Shown here piece after piece: positions 36,015-49,700 of a stretch of DNA of 64,000 nt. How positions within the stretch are numbered: the stretch's first letter is position 1; each line of letters starts with the position of its first letter. The position numbers were made by a program, and so were the translations under genes. The DNA lies in NCBI GenBank assembly GCA_018105865.1, contig CM030851.1, forward strand, positions 1,904,469 through 1,968,468, read 5' to 3'. The notes below the pieces were generated by a model. The model had not been told where the DNA came from, searched no databases, and worked only from the letters and a program-made list of their open reading frames with translations. Source of the DNA: Metaphire vulgaris. Taxonomy: Eukaryota > Annelida > Clitellata > Crassiclitellata > Megascolecidae.

Positions 36015-36542
36015 CAGTGGCGCTTCCAACATCCAGGATTACTTGGTGGGGGGATGAAATGAATTCATAGGAAGTTGGTGGGGGGCTGAAAAGAGAAGGG
36101 GAAAAATCAATAAACTTTGCTGAAAAAGGCTGACAAAAGCGAATTTTCGAATCCTACTTTTACTAAGCTTTTCCCGAAAAATAGGTTGACAAGCAAAAAA
36201 GGTCATCCGCAGTTTTTTCCCGTAGTTTTACTAGGCTTTTGTAGCTTTTACACACACAAAAATAGATTTCACAAGCGAAAAAAGTCCGGAAAGTCCGATG
36301 GAGGACGCATATCCCATTCATCCCAGTGGCGGCTCCACCGGGGGGGACAGGGGGCCTGTGCCCCTAGTGAGTACCTGGCCCCCCAAGTGCCCCCCCCCAG
36401 TTGGGACCCTATACTTAATGCTACATACATTAAACAACAAATGGCTGGCCCCCATGATTAGAAGTTGCCACCCCAACGGTCCCCCCCACTTGCCAAATCC
36501 TAGAGCCGCCACTGATTCATCCCCCACGTGGAACCGCCACTA
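36015..36542. mobile_element. hAT MITE (CAGTGGCG family) hosting a second hAT MITE
   Basis: Left end CAGTGGCGCTTCC and right end GTGGAACCGCCACTA match the 3799/14889 family. It is interrupted by the copy at 36324-36514. No clean outer duplication was found. Confidence 0.78.
36324..36514. mobile_element. Nested hAT MITE
   Basis: Ends CAGTGGCGGCTCCA and TAGAGCCGCCACTG with an exact 8-bp duplication attcatcc. Same family as 29181-29377. Confidence 0.92.
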
Positions 36543-36768
36543 GTCTTGTAATAATAAAGTTCGCATGATCTTCACATGGTCAATATATTGTAGGCGTATG
36601 CCATGGTCCATGCATGGATCAAGAAGCTGGACAGCTAACGATGCCGTCTGTTAAACCGATGTTATGAGTAGCCGAGTGGGGCTCATGCACTTCTGAATCT
36701 GACCTAGTGAACTACTTTTTAAGACACGAAAATCTCCGGAAACCAGAAGAAACTTCGGCATACTAAGA

Positions 36769-37500
36769 CAGGGTGCCCCCAAACATTTTGGAACTGCGGC
36801 CCTCGTCAGCGGTCTTGTAACGTGCCGCGACCCTGATCATAGCCTATATTTTTTAAAAATGCATTAGGCCATCTGGCGAACGTTATTTGAAAATAATCTT
36901 CTGAGTTCTGAATAAATGGCAAAACAAAAGCTCTTATTCAATTCGAACAAAAATATGGCAAATATATTAGGCAGAATTATTCATATTTTTGCCAAATAAG
37001 ATAAAAGGAGATAAATAATGAAATTTCTTGAAAATTATCTTTCTTAAAATTTTGACAGAAACATACCTTTGTTACGCGTCTTAAAAATCCTATTAGTATG
37101 AAAATCGCTTAACCGTAAGGTATACGACGTGGATGTGGCCTCTAAACAATCGAATACAGATTCTCTATTGTTATCGGAGTTTCAGAGCAAAATGATAGGA
37201 CTATGCTTCTTGCGTTTCTAAAAACTAAGGTTAATTTTAAAAGTACTATAAGCCAGGGTTTCCCAAACTTTTTGGAGCTGCGCGACTCACTTCTGCGGAT
37301 TTTTAACATGCTGCGACCCTGCAAACTTATTGTCAACTAAAATTGGATAAAACACTAATCATTCTAACATAAGCCGTGTGTGGACTGTGGAGGATTGCAG
37401 GTTTATAAATTTCTTAAAAACTAAGCCTACTTGGAACGTTCAAGGCTTGTGACATTGTGGTATTGGTTAGAAAATGACACTTTCGATTCTAATTGATCAG
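36769..37500. mobile_element. Degraded relative of the CAGTGTTTCC hAT family
   Basis: Long blocks such as 'aggccatctggcgaacgtta' and 'aataaatggcaaaacaaaag' match 17160-17947 and 53122-53888. Outer ends are unclear. Confidence 0.7.
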
Positions 37501-38316
37501 GCACTGCATGGTCGCTAGGTCAACTAATAAATAGCTCAAAATAAGGGATTTGATCAAAATTAAATTACTAAGTAAAAAAGGTGATTAACATTCTAGTTTT
37601 AGAAGCAGCTAGAAAAGTCAACTTGACATATAAATTGACATAAATAATAGTCAACAAAACACCCTTACAAAACACCGCGAGTAGCCTATTTAATAAAGAA
37701 ACGGCTTCGGTTAACATAAAATTATGGCTTTAATTATGTGGTCAACTATAGAAGTGCAAAATGTGAAGACATTTCTGTCCTAAAATTTATTTGATGCAAT
37801 TGAAAGTTATTCCGTAAATAATGGCGTTGATTCATCCTTTTTAAATTTACAGTTTGTCAACATCATCAAACACCAGTGTTGGAGTTGTGAAATTTGAGCG
37901 GGGGGGATGGAGTTGAGGACTGAAATTCAATGAATGACAGAAACTGCATGTACCCGATTTTTGGGAGGGTTGCAAAGTTAGCTGAGGTCCCCTTCACCCC
38001 ACCTTAACCCAGGGCCGGATTAAGGTCCCGAGGCCGGGAGGCCAAAAAGGCTGTCGCCTGACTGAAATCTCTGACAAGCAAAGAAAAAGTTATCTGAAAT
38101 TCTGACAAGCAAAGGGTTATCTCCTTCCAAATCGCGGATTAAAAGGTCCGAGCCTATTTTCATGGGGCCGGGGAGGCTGAGGCCCTGCCCCAACCCCGGC
38201 TACCAAACACTAAACTGAAATCTCTGACAAGCAAAGAAAGACGAGGCTAGGTTATCTCCTTTAATATTTCAAATCGAGCTGATAAGCATAAAAGGAGATC
38301 AAAATAGTTATCTCGA

Positions 38317-39060
38317 AAATCAAAGTGACTCAAAATGACCTAAATAGAGTATTAATAATTACTAATAGCTGTTGAACTAGTGTGTATTTTCCACACGAAC
38401 TAGGGGTGCTACTGACTGTTGTCCCCATCCCCTCCCGTCCAAAGCTTTTCTCCATCAGAGCCCCATCCCCACCCCATCCCTAATGGCCCCATTCCCGCCC
38501 CAACCCCATCCCCGCCCCAACTCCAACACTCCCAAAACTATTCATTTATTAGTACCCAGGGTGCGATTTTAACTTTAAGTGAATAACAAGAACACATACA
38601 TACTGGCAAACGAGAAGACGAAAGGTTTCTTCTAAACACTCATATTTTTTATAACCTTTCTTTAGCAGCTAATATTTCTAATGAATGATTCTGCCAGCAG
38701 TGAGCTTGAAAAATGAATGGCTTATAAAATGTTTAATTTATATAGAAGCTAAGAGGAGTGTTTTAATCCACAATCGATGGTGATTGAGTCAGGGGCACTA
38801 TGTGGTGGTTGGTGGGCACAGGAGAGACTGATGGGACTGGGCGTTCAAATTACAAAGCTGTGCAAAGTGCTCTGCAATCCGACCTCAAAATAGATTAACA
38901 AATATTGTCCCTTTTCAGGTCTAATTCAAAGTGACTCAAAATGACCTAAATATCTTGCCTGGCCTAACAGTTCAATTTAATGGCCTTTTATTAATAATTA
39001 CTAATAGCTGTTGAACTTAATCGTCCCCATTCCCGCGGTGTATTTTCCATCCGCGAACAG
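38317..39060 (+). repeat. Diverged direct repeats
   Basis: 'caaagtgactcaaaatgacc' followed by 'ttaataattactaatagctg' occurs at 38320-38400 and again at 38928-39060. The second copy has extra sequence between the two blocks. C-rich sequence lies between the copies. The left neighbour at 38012 starts CAGGGCCGGATTAAGG, a hAT-like end. Confidence 0.55.
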
Positions 39061-39177
39061 GCAATATTGAAAAAAAACTCCAAAGTGATGTGGAAAGTGA
39101 GATTACACTCTTCTCACGAGCTCAGGACCAATCCTCAACGATCAAAAATTAATCATAGTCATCGTCATCATCATTTT

Positions 39178-39211
<34 letters not shown>

Positions 39212-39383
39212 CTATTATTTCTGAGCCTTGTAAACCTAAGCAGCAGATATTCAAATAATTGCTCCAGTACAAGCGAATTTTTTTTGTCATCACAGTTCAT
39301 ACTGGAGTGGTAGAGGGGGTTAACTTCCTGTTTAAAACGAACCCAGTTGGGGTAGAACGGTTTTGGTTTCAGTCGTCTGAACC

Positions 39384-39587
39384 CATGGGCGTCGGGAGAG
39401 GGGTGCAAGGAGGTCAATTGTACCCTGGAAAGTATACATCTATAGAAAATCTGAAGAAAATCTGAGTTAATGATAGGCCTAAATCTGCATCCCCTGATAT
39501 TAAACATTAAGAAAATTTCGTAGCACTTTGCTTCAAAGTAAATGCTAAAATGCTGTACCCCTGGAAAAATTTCTGCCGACGCCCATG
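39384..39587. mobile_element. hAT MITE, CATGGGCGTCGG family
   Basis: Ends CATGGGCGTCGG and CCGACGCCCATG with an exact 8-bp duplication tctgaacc. It is the intact reference for the split element at 21899-25666. An (ATC)n run is at 39170-39212. Confidence 0.9.
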
Positions 39588-40544
39588 TCTGAACCACCCA
39601 CTGGAGTAAGAACATTTCAAATTTTGGGGCTGGTGCAGTGAGACCCTAATTTTGCAAATAAATCAAACAATGAATTCATGAGTGAGAAAAGTGTTGCATT
39701 TGTTGATTACCGGTCAAACACACGTCTTTTAATAACTGAACAAAGGTAACAAATCTGAGTATGTATGCCAAGCGCATACGCAGGTAACGATATACAAATA
39801 TACCGGTAAAAAGATTTTAATAGTTACAACTCTTTGCCCAATCCTAAACTGCTGTAACTTAAAATCCAATTCCAGTACATGCCAAATGAAAAGTACTTAC
39901 TTACATTACATTACATGGAATTCACATGATTTCCAGAGTTAAAGTACTGTATAGCATTGAATTTTGTACAATACATAATTGAACAACAACTGAAAATTCC
40001 ACGCCTAAATCATTACGAAATTGTCAAAGCTGTTGACACTATAACATTTATAACAGTGCTGATTATATGTAGTGAGCACACCAAGAAAACACATCTAGCA
40101 CTTTGACTAGCTGTCACCTTTACCAAAACACACTGCACAATCAAACAATGATTAACCTAGAGTAGGTTGCCAGCTAGATGTCTAGGCCCGCGCTTTACTT
40201 CGCAGCTAACGCTGCGCCTCAATTTGATGTTATAACCGCCCTCTAGCAAGTAAGGCTGAGTCGACCTTTGGGGCTCCTACTGGGGGTCACTGTATGTCTA
40301 AGTGATCGGAGATCAGCACTGGCCCCAACGCTCGAATCTGGGCATGGGAAAACTGCTTTAACTTAACCAAATAATCATCAGAATAACATCATAACACATG
40401 ATTGCAATCCTCTTGAAATGAAAGACATTGAAATCTGCTTACATGCTATACACCTCGCAATGTCACACAATATGTAATCCTTATATATGAAACTAAACTA
40501 TGGAAAGTACGCCATGAAATATGGGAAGTATACCAAGAAAAATG

Positions 40545-40850
40545 ACAAGAGGAAGACCAAGGAGGATGGTATTAGACTGGATGATGAAAACATTTGCACA
40601 GTCACACAAGACCTATGCAGAAATCAAAGAAGAGGCAATGTAATGTAATGTAAATAGCTATTTATATTGTGCCTAATCAATCAATGTTAGCAAGCGCATT
40701 ACAATTAATGTCAATTATGTCAATTATTATATGCACAATTAAACAGATGTGTCTTCAAATGTTTACGGATGCAAGATGCAGAGAGGAATGGAAACAATGG
40801 ATCCTTGAACCTGTCTCATGACAGAGAACCTGATGATGATGATGATACAT
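40545..40850 (+). mobile_element. LINE 3' end with an internal insertion
   Basis: The RT tail remnant ([12 protein letters not shown]) breaks at about 40638 into an approximately 150-bp (TAATG)n-starting repeat. It resumes as 'gcagagaggaatgg' and ends AACCTGATGATGATGATG. The uninterrupted relative is at 10450-10690. Confidence 0.6.
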
Positions 40851-41855
40851 TGAACTCATATTTTAAAAAATTGCTGTTATAATTACAAAAATTGAAAGGT
40901 TTTGAACGCAACATTTACTGTGTAACTGTATTCTTACTTGGCACCCCTCTATGTTGATAATTACCAGCAGATGTGCTTTCATTTTGTGGTTGAGGGTAAT
41001 AGGGCTACGACTTTGGTACTTTTGAAGTTGATCCATTTACATCCTTTCACAATTAATTTTTCACTTGCTGCATTTGTAATCCCAGAAACTTGTAAAAATT
41101 TCATCAAATTTTGAACATCTTTAGTAAAATTTGACAAAAATGGAATTTTAATCAAATATATATTTTCACACAAATCCTGTGACAGACTCTAGCCTCTGAA
41201 CTGCAATACAATGAATAACACAGTAGCAATGCAATTTCCAATGGCAAATGGCAAAAATAGTGATTTGGTGCAGTTCTAGCTAGCATTAAACCAAATGACA
41301 AAACCATATAAGAATTCTTAATATCTGTCTACCCAGTAAAACTAAATAATAAGCTATATGGAACCATTGCCAGTCATCAATTACTGGTACTTAACAATGC
41401 AACTTTAAATAATTTATTAGTGCAAGAATGCAATACTGTCCTGTTAAAAAGTAATGCTTCTGAACTGACATAACATAACCATTGTACAATCAATGAATAC
41501 CTCCTCCATCCACAGTGCATTATTTGTTTGACTATGTGGAATGTGCACAGATACAGTAAGTGAAGCCTGTCATAATAAAGACTAAAATCAGTAAATTTAA
41601 TTAATGATTAAAGAAACCTATTGCTATTGTTATTGTTATTGTTCAAATTTATGATTAAAGAAACCAATGCTTTAAATAAACGAGGAAACGAGATGTTGAA
41701 TAGGTGCGTCTTTAACTTGTTTGCAAACTCTCCGAAGAAATTAATAATCAATTAATACGAGAGATCCTCTAAATGTCTCACAAGCCTTCAGAAATACCCG
41801 ATTATCAAATAAACCATGTCTTCAAAATGAGAAATTAGCCCCAAAAAGATAACAG

Positions 41856-42176
41856 CAGTGGTGTTCATAAGCGGGGCAGGTAGGAGGGCAGATGCCCTGG
41901 GCTCCACTAGAAGGGGGCACCAAAAACCCTGTGATCTTACTCTCTACTCAGCGTAGAAAGAGAAGAAACTGAGAAAACTGACTTTGAACACATCAAAACT
42001 GACTTTGAACACATCATAGACCAGTTCACACCAGCAAAAGCAAGAAAAGAGCACTGTAGTTTTAATCTTGTGCCAATAAATTGTCATGATTCGTCAAATA
42101 AAGATCTGTATGTACCCTGCTGATTTAATTTTCTGATCCCATGCCATGGGAACAAAACACCGTAGATACGCCCCTG
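41856..42176. mobile_element. hAT-like element, CAGTGGTGTTC / ACGCCCCTG ends
   Basis: Duplication gataacag / gataaagg (7 of 8). The body is shared with 6360 and 14540. Confidence 0.7.
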
Positions 42177-42700
42177 GATAAAGGGATGTCAATTAAACAG
42201 TCATAAAAATAGAGAGCAAAAACTAAGAAAATGCGTCTACTAAATAACATCAAACAAGTACAACGTCAGCAAATTAACAAAAGGGTGTTTGCAATTAAAT
42301 GATTTGTGACGAACTTAGCAACTGTTGAAAAATTTTGATTACTGAAAATACTCTTTTGGGCCAGATTTTTGAAAAAAATTTCACCCTTTTCTACCTTGAG
42401 CATTAAATTTTTTTGGAATTATAAAATCAATTTTTATATTAATAAAGAACAGTTTTAAAAATATTTACAACAAAACAATAATTAGTTTCATGCCTTTACA
42501 GGACATTAATAACTAATTAATTATAAACATTCTGGCAGTAACTAATGGTTAAAGACATTTAATGCAGTGTCAAACATACATGTAATTAATTAAACATTTA
42601 CAAAAGAGACAAAATTACAACCAATAAACTGCATTATCACATGTATATCAAGCTATTGATTCAGATTTTTCAAAATATCCAGTTCTGTAAATACTGATAA

Positions 42701-42706
42701 TTTATT
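42701..42706 (-). other. Poly(A) signal of the SOAT gene
   Basis: AATAAA on the - strand, about 290 bp past the SOAT stop codon. It predicts a short 3' UTR at about 42685-42998. Confidence 0.5.
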
Positions 42707-42998
42707 TGTTCCTACATTGAAAGGTTTAAAGTAAAAACTCTTATAAAATAAGAGTATAAACATGAAAACGCAAATGAAAAACACCACGATAAACTTTGGA
42801 TTTTGTAAATATGGTCGATTAATTACACGTACTGGCTTTACAATCGCGCGAGTTTCAAAGCCGCTGTTTAATGCAAGAAATGTCAGAACTGGCGTGACTT
42901 CAAACTGAAATTCTCGTCTGCAAAATATAAATCGACGTTCTGCTTATTCTGGCAGCGTAGGAAGTCTAGAATTCCGAGGAAATTCTTCCTCTCCACGA

Positions 42999-44023
42999 TC
43001 AGAGTTCGAGTTTGGGGAGGACAAAAATGCTGTCCACGACCGTGCTGGGTCCACAAGCCCACGACCTCGGCAAGAAATAGTCCAGAAAGGAATCCTACAA
43101 TTTAAAAAGCAGCACAATAATCTAAACAAACGTTAAAGAAATCACGCATGCATTACATGCTTCACACTTCACTTTTGTCTAACAGGGCCTGTTATTCTAT
43201 CTAATCTAATCTTAAACTTTGATAGCACCATTTCATAATGCAAAAACATCAAATGAAAATCATTCAAAATCCACGCGAAATCCAAGATATCCGCCCGACA
43301 ACCAGAAAATCCGATCCGATAAGTTATCGCCAAAAAGAACTCACAACATTTTCCCAAAGTCAAATTTTAAGGTGTAGGTCAAAATTGACATACTTTCTCC
43401 TACATAATCCTCAATCCTCATCATTTTCCCTGGTCCCTGGGCTCTGGGTCCCTGGGCCTCCCCTGACCCAAACTTGGTGGATATATCATGCATCAATTGA
43501 ATGGACAAATGGCTCATAAGGTCCTGCTTATACAGCAAATTCATGTCAAAAATTAAGAACTTTTTAGAACTGCTACAAAATCGCTTATCTGAGAAGAATT
43601 TCAAATGGAACTGGCACAGAAGTTTTGGCTGCAGTGTGCCGTTGACTGTATGCTTCTTGGCAGTGGCGGTTCCAGGATTTCTTGGTGAGGGGATGAATGA
43701 ATTAAAAGATAGTTGGTGGGGGATAAAAATAGAAGGAAAAAAGCAATAAACTTTGCCAAAAAAGGTTATTTTCCCCTAATTTTACTATGCTTTTACTGAA
43801 AAAATAGGTTGACAAGCAAAAAAAGCTCATACCCAGTTTGTTTTACTAGACTTTTACCCAAAAATAGGTTTTCACGAGCAAAAAATAACTCCAAAGTCCA
43901 GTGGGGGGATGCATCCCACTCATCCCCCACGTGGAACTGCCACTGTTTCTTGGATAGAGTGCTGTGGCTGAAAAAGTTTGGAAAGCACTGGATTAGAGCG
44001 TTATAAATGGTGCTATAAAAGTG

Positions 44024-44063
<40 letters not shown>

Positions 44064-45505
44064 CCCTAGTTGTTACTTACAGACATTGCAGGGCAGGAAA
44101 TACGGGCGTACCACTCCATGCTGTAAAGACACATGAGCATTCCAGTTCCGATAAACAACGCCACCCACATGAACACATTTCCACTTCTTTGTGATCTGTT
44201 TGGAACGAAGATGAAGGCGACTGAAAAGCAGGAAAGACAACCAGTCACTTACCTAGTCTAATCTTAGACTTCTCTAGCGCCACTTCATAATGCATAGAAG
44301 CATCAGGCGATGAAGGGCTCTCCAAATCACAATCACGCAAGATCCAGGTCAGATCCAGGATATCAGAACTACAAACCTTTTTATTTTGCAGCTCTGGCAA
44401 ATTCTATGTACTACTAAAGTGCCACAAATACTAAGAAAAATAAACAGATTCAACTCCACATATAATAAAAATACTTGATATAATAATAACATAATAGCAG
44501 CCTCACGTAGTCAAACGCCAACTCATTTTGTGATGGTATGAAGGAGTTTGCTGCAATGGCAGCAAACTCCATTTTGGCTGCTTGCACGTGTCCGTACATG
44601 CTTCGGAATATCACCATTTTGGGCAGTCTTACCAACATCTTGCGCCTAATTTTTGTGCTAATCGCACAGATTGTCACCTACTTGGTGTTTTCTCAGAGGT
44701 CGGCAACCGTCTCTGTGCCAAATGGATCGGATTTATGTCACTCGGTGTCGCCTGTTTTTATCTAAGCCTCCAACCTGTCAACGTAGGTTTCACATGCTAC
44801 GTTGGGCTACGACAGTTCCGGTCTCTTAGCACGGAGTTCCATCTCTGGTCGGTTCCCGTCAAGTTCGGCGATGGATTACTGTCTCGCAGAAGACCACCCT
44901 CAGGAATTTGCTGTTTGATTTCGCCACGCTGAGACTTTCTCTCAACATCCATGCGGTCCTTCAACATCCTTTCTTCTGCGTTTCGCTGACTCTTCAATGG
45001 AACGTCTTCTTACGGAAGGCCGCCTTCTTAAGGGTTAACCGCCTGATTTCACCATGGCAGCGAACTCTTTTGTACCATCTGAGCGGTCTTTTTCAATCAA
45101 CCTCTTCCATTCCTCATTGATTTGTCAGCGATGTAATGCACTTGGAAATGTATTTGCACAGGTGCAATGTAAATAATCATTTGGATTAGATTTTGGGGGC
45201 AGTTGACATTGACATAGCCATGGGGGTGTCGTGGGGCTGCCCGGCTCCCCCCTATTCTGGCTGGGACTGGTCATGAGATTTGTGCAAAACCATTGAGCAG
45301 TTTTGTGGAGGGGCAGGTAGTATAATGAGAGTATGAGATCAATGAGAACAAGAGAATGCAGGAATGAATCTCAAGATGTTTTTTGGTTGGCAAGACCTCT
45401 TTCACCTGGAAATGTCAATGTGTCACCCCCCTATTTTGCAAACCTGGCTATGCCACTGAAGTTGAAAATACAATAGATAGAATACCCCAACTGGATGCTG
45501 AATTT

Positions 45506-45567
<62 letters not shown>

Positions 45568-46729
45568 GACATAGACAGAGCCAGAGAAATAGATAGAGAC
45601 AGAGAGAAAGAGACAGAGAGAGACACACACACAGAGATACATAGAAAGAGACAAAGAGAGAGAGACACGAAAGAGAAATGGAAACTTTAGCCATACTCAC
45701 AACCAGCGCCAGCAAACATGATGAAAAGTACCGGATATACGAAACCAAACGCTACGCTGAGGATGTATTCGTGAACAATCGCAGACAACAGGAAGACAGC
45801 TGCCATGGCCAAAGCACGGTTACCACCACCCAGCAACTGAAGAAACATATTACCCGGTACACAAAAATCAACTTTCCAAATTCAGTAGCTTTTCATTTCT
45901 CATCACAAGACTACAATTACTTTAGTACTCTTCTGTAGTTCCAAGCGTCCCAGATCACGTTACAGCTATGTCTTTCATAAATCTATTAAATTCACTGCAA
46001 AGTTTTTTTATTTGTAGACTCAAAGACAAAAGACAAAGAAGGAGAATACAGAAAAACAAACAAACAAGAGAAGAAGAGGGCAAAGAATAAAAATACACAG
46101 CAAGACCATAATGTGAATGAATGGCAGGGTGGGGGAACATAAATGGCTCTCACACAGGGCAGACCCATACTGTACCACTCTAAACCCTATTAATTATTAT
46201 TATTATTATTATTATTATTATTGGTTTAAAACATAAGAACAAATTATTCCCAAGACAATACTCAAATATCAGCACAATAAAATTGGAAAGCTTAAACGGA
46301 CTCTGATAACTGAAAATCAGAAAAATCATCATGACTGAAACCTTAGACCATCTTTCTACATTCATTCATACATAACACCAGAAAATAAGTTCAAATAGCA
46401 ATAATATTAAAGCATCAACTGAGCAAAAAACTCACCCAAGAATTAATTTCTAATAAAATCATACAAATAAACTCCTCTTACCATGTAGCAGTCTTTGTAG
46501 ACGTACGTGTATAACCAATCGTGTACGACGACGTTCCACGTACGATAGTAGTTTGCAAACGACGATGAATTCCACCAATCCTATCGGAAAAATTTGTCAA
46601 ATTTCTTAAAGCCCATGGTAAATGTGCAAATATTTAAGTTTTGAATCAGTCACAAGTGAATAGTGCAAAGATCTGTCATAACTTAGTCTCCACAATAATC
46701 TCTACGTTAACAACAACTACTACTACTAC

Positions 46730-46788
<59 letters not shown>

Positions 46789-49700
46789 ATAATAATAATA
46801 ATAATATAAATAATAATAATAATAATAATAACTTCAAATAAAACATATTAAAAATGACAGCCATGTTTTCACATTAACCTCACCATGCCAATGACTGCTA
46901 TGAAATGTCATAAGTCAAGTGAAACTTCATAGATCACATGATATCAAACCTTGTAAAACAGACGGTCAGCAAATCGCAGCATTTCGGCAAAAGCATTCAG
47001 CCACGAGTGAAGGATGGCAAAAAATGCTACAAAACACAGAAAAGCCATAAAAACTTTGTATCCATGAACATGGATAAAAAGTGAGGATTGCCCGGCACCA
47101 AACATCTGCACCCGAAAGTTAATCGTTGAATGTAACATTCTCAAACTGTAAAGAAAAGAACTTAACCTTCAAGCCTCAGTAATGTAATGTAACAAGATAT
47201 TTGTATAGAAAGATCACTCAGAAGCGCCTGCAAATTACTGTAATTAACAAAGAGATAAGTTTTAAGTCGTTTCAAAAGAGGGCCATAGAATTAGGAGTTG
47301 CTAAGCCACACATACTGGCGTCAAGAGCATTCAAAGGATAGGGCCAACTGATTCAAAACCTCGCCTCAGGAACATGGTTTGCTTGGGGGCACTGAGAAGA
47401 CCATTGGTTGTGGACCAAGACATGGCCGAATAGAGCTAGATGGAGTAGCTCTGAAAGGTAAGATGGAGTGGCACCATAAAGAGAGAGTGCAACCGCTCTC
47501 AACATACGAAACTCAACTCGAGCAGGATAAGGCAGCCAGTGTAAAATAGACGTCATATAATCACTAATGACGTCTTGTGACACCAGCAATCACCCTGGCT
47601 GCTGAACGAAGAACCATCTGGAGTTTATCAAGTCGACCGATGGAAGACCAGCAAAAGTGAACCACAGTAGTCAAGCCTTGAGCAAATAAATGCATGAATC
47701 AAAGTAGAAGCAGATGGCATGTCTAGTGTACGAATCACTCTAAGCTGGCGGAGATGATAGAAGCAACTGCGACAAAGTGAGTTAATATGATCCATAAAGG
47801 TTAACTCAGAGTAAAGAATTATACCAAGATCACGGACAGAGGAGGAGAAAGAGAGGCCGGGGAAGGCAGCCTGCACATATGATCAATTTTTAAGAGCTGA
47901 CCTCGAGTTGAGCTGAGTTTTAGCTGGATTAAGTAAAAGACGATTTGAGTGCATCCATGAATGAAGTAAGTCAGAGGCTTCAACAAATTCACAATGTGAA
48001 TAGGCCTGAATATCATCAGCGCATATCATATGGTGCAAACAAGCGTGCAACATCAGCAGTTAAAGTATATACAGAAGGAAGAACCGAACCCTGAGGGACT
48101 CCACAAGTAATGTAATGTAAGAAGATGCCTAATCTCAAGGCACAGCAGAAGCAAGAATTACTTGTTTACATTCAATGAGATGAGAAATTGGAAGCCAATG
48201 GAGGGTGCAGAGCATAACATCTGAGATGTTAAGAGTATCAAGGAGCTTTGACAAACACATTGCAAAGCAATGAAAGCATCTCAACAACCAATTTGGGACA
48301 GCAAGGTTCTGCAATAATTATAAAATATGACAAAGACTCTCTAGGCCAAGGGTATTCAAATGGTGGCCCGTTGGCCAGATCCGGCCCACCAATGGGTGTG
48401 AATTGGCCCACAAAAAGATATTTATTTAACACTTATGGAATATTTTTTCCTTGTTTCCAACTTATCTGTTTTCTTTTACTTGTTAACCATATTTTTGTAA
48501 CTTAAAATATATATACCTGAACCTTGGGCACCAATCATAAAAAATGTTGGCCTTTCACAAAATTTAATTGAATATCCAGAGCTAGGACAAAATGTCTGCG
48601 GACAAAACGTCACAGACAAAATATCATGGGGAAAATGTCAGCAGACAAAATGTCACCCAACCCTAACCCGTGACATTTTGTCCCCACAACATTTTTGTCC
48701 CCACATCATTTTGTCCAGCCACGAAATATCCCTGCTCCAGACAGTAAACAAGGCAACTTGTTACCGATGAAGAGAACCAGAGTTCCGGGCAACATGCTTC
48801 CGAAGACGGAGAGTATGAGACGCCGTGGAGTCATGAATTCGCGGTTGAAATTACGGAAGACTGGAATACAGAAGCGTTCGAAGATGTAGTAGATGTAGAA
48901 AAGACTGGCAAGCACTTGCGCAAAGTTGCTGACCACGTAGTTCCAACGAACCGGACCTGGAGATCTGAAAGACACAAGTATTCACTTAACCCATTGGCCG
49001 CTAAGGCCAATAATTTGGCTTCGTAGCATATTGGTTATAAATACGGATTGTCCGGGTCAAGGGGTTAAGACCAGTGTGGCATCTGTTGAGGGGAAAGGAG
49101 GGAAACACCCGGTCACTGCTTCTCAAGAACAAATTCAAAGTCTGAAAAATACAAGAGGTGCTATAAAAATACTAATTACATTACGCTAACTTGCCCATGC
49201 TTTAAATCGTGGCCAGACAAAAAGTCATGGACAAAATATCAAGGGTTAGGGTTACATTTTGCCCGCTGAATTTTATCTGCCGAAACTTTGTCCCCATGAC
49301 ATTTGTCAGCGGACATTTTTGTTCTAGCACCCTTCAAATAGCAAAGAGATGGGGAAATGGGAGACAATCTTTCCTCCCACACTCAGGGTTATTTCTAGGA
49401 TTATAAATTGTTGGGGGTGTCGGTATATTTTGGGGGGCCATCCTTGCCGAAAAAGCCTGACAAGCCAAAAAAGTCATTCCATGGATCCGATTGGGGGGGT
49501 GTTGGTCTCAAATAGGAGGTGTTGGGGGGTTGCTAGGGGGTGTAAAAATATCCTGCCTCCGCTGGTCTGACTCTTGAATACTACTATGCATAGGATGCAG
49601 TAAAACCTGACCAGTGTTGATCAGTCGTCATACCTGTATATACAAAGATAGAAAACTGAAAGAATACTTTAGAAAACAAAGAGAAACTTCATCACTGTTC

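Larger units (their letters stand above)
25675..42690. other. Gene-free, transposon-packed interval
   Basis: No host exon could be supported on either strand between the FAM107-family gene and the SOAT 3' end. The mobile elements listed separately account for much of it. The remainder is AT-rich sequence, C/G-homopolymer-rich repeat debris and microsatellites. 25675-26075, 29378-31200 and 39600-41850 hold mostly sequence in which nothing is recognised, apart from the LINE piece at 40545. Confidence 0.5.
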
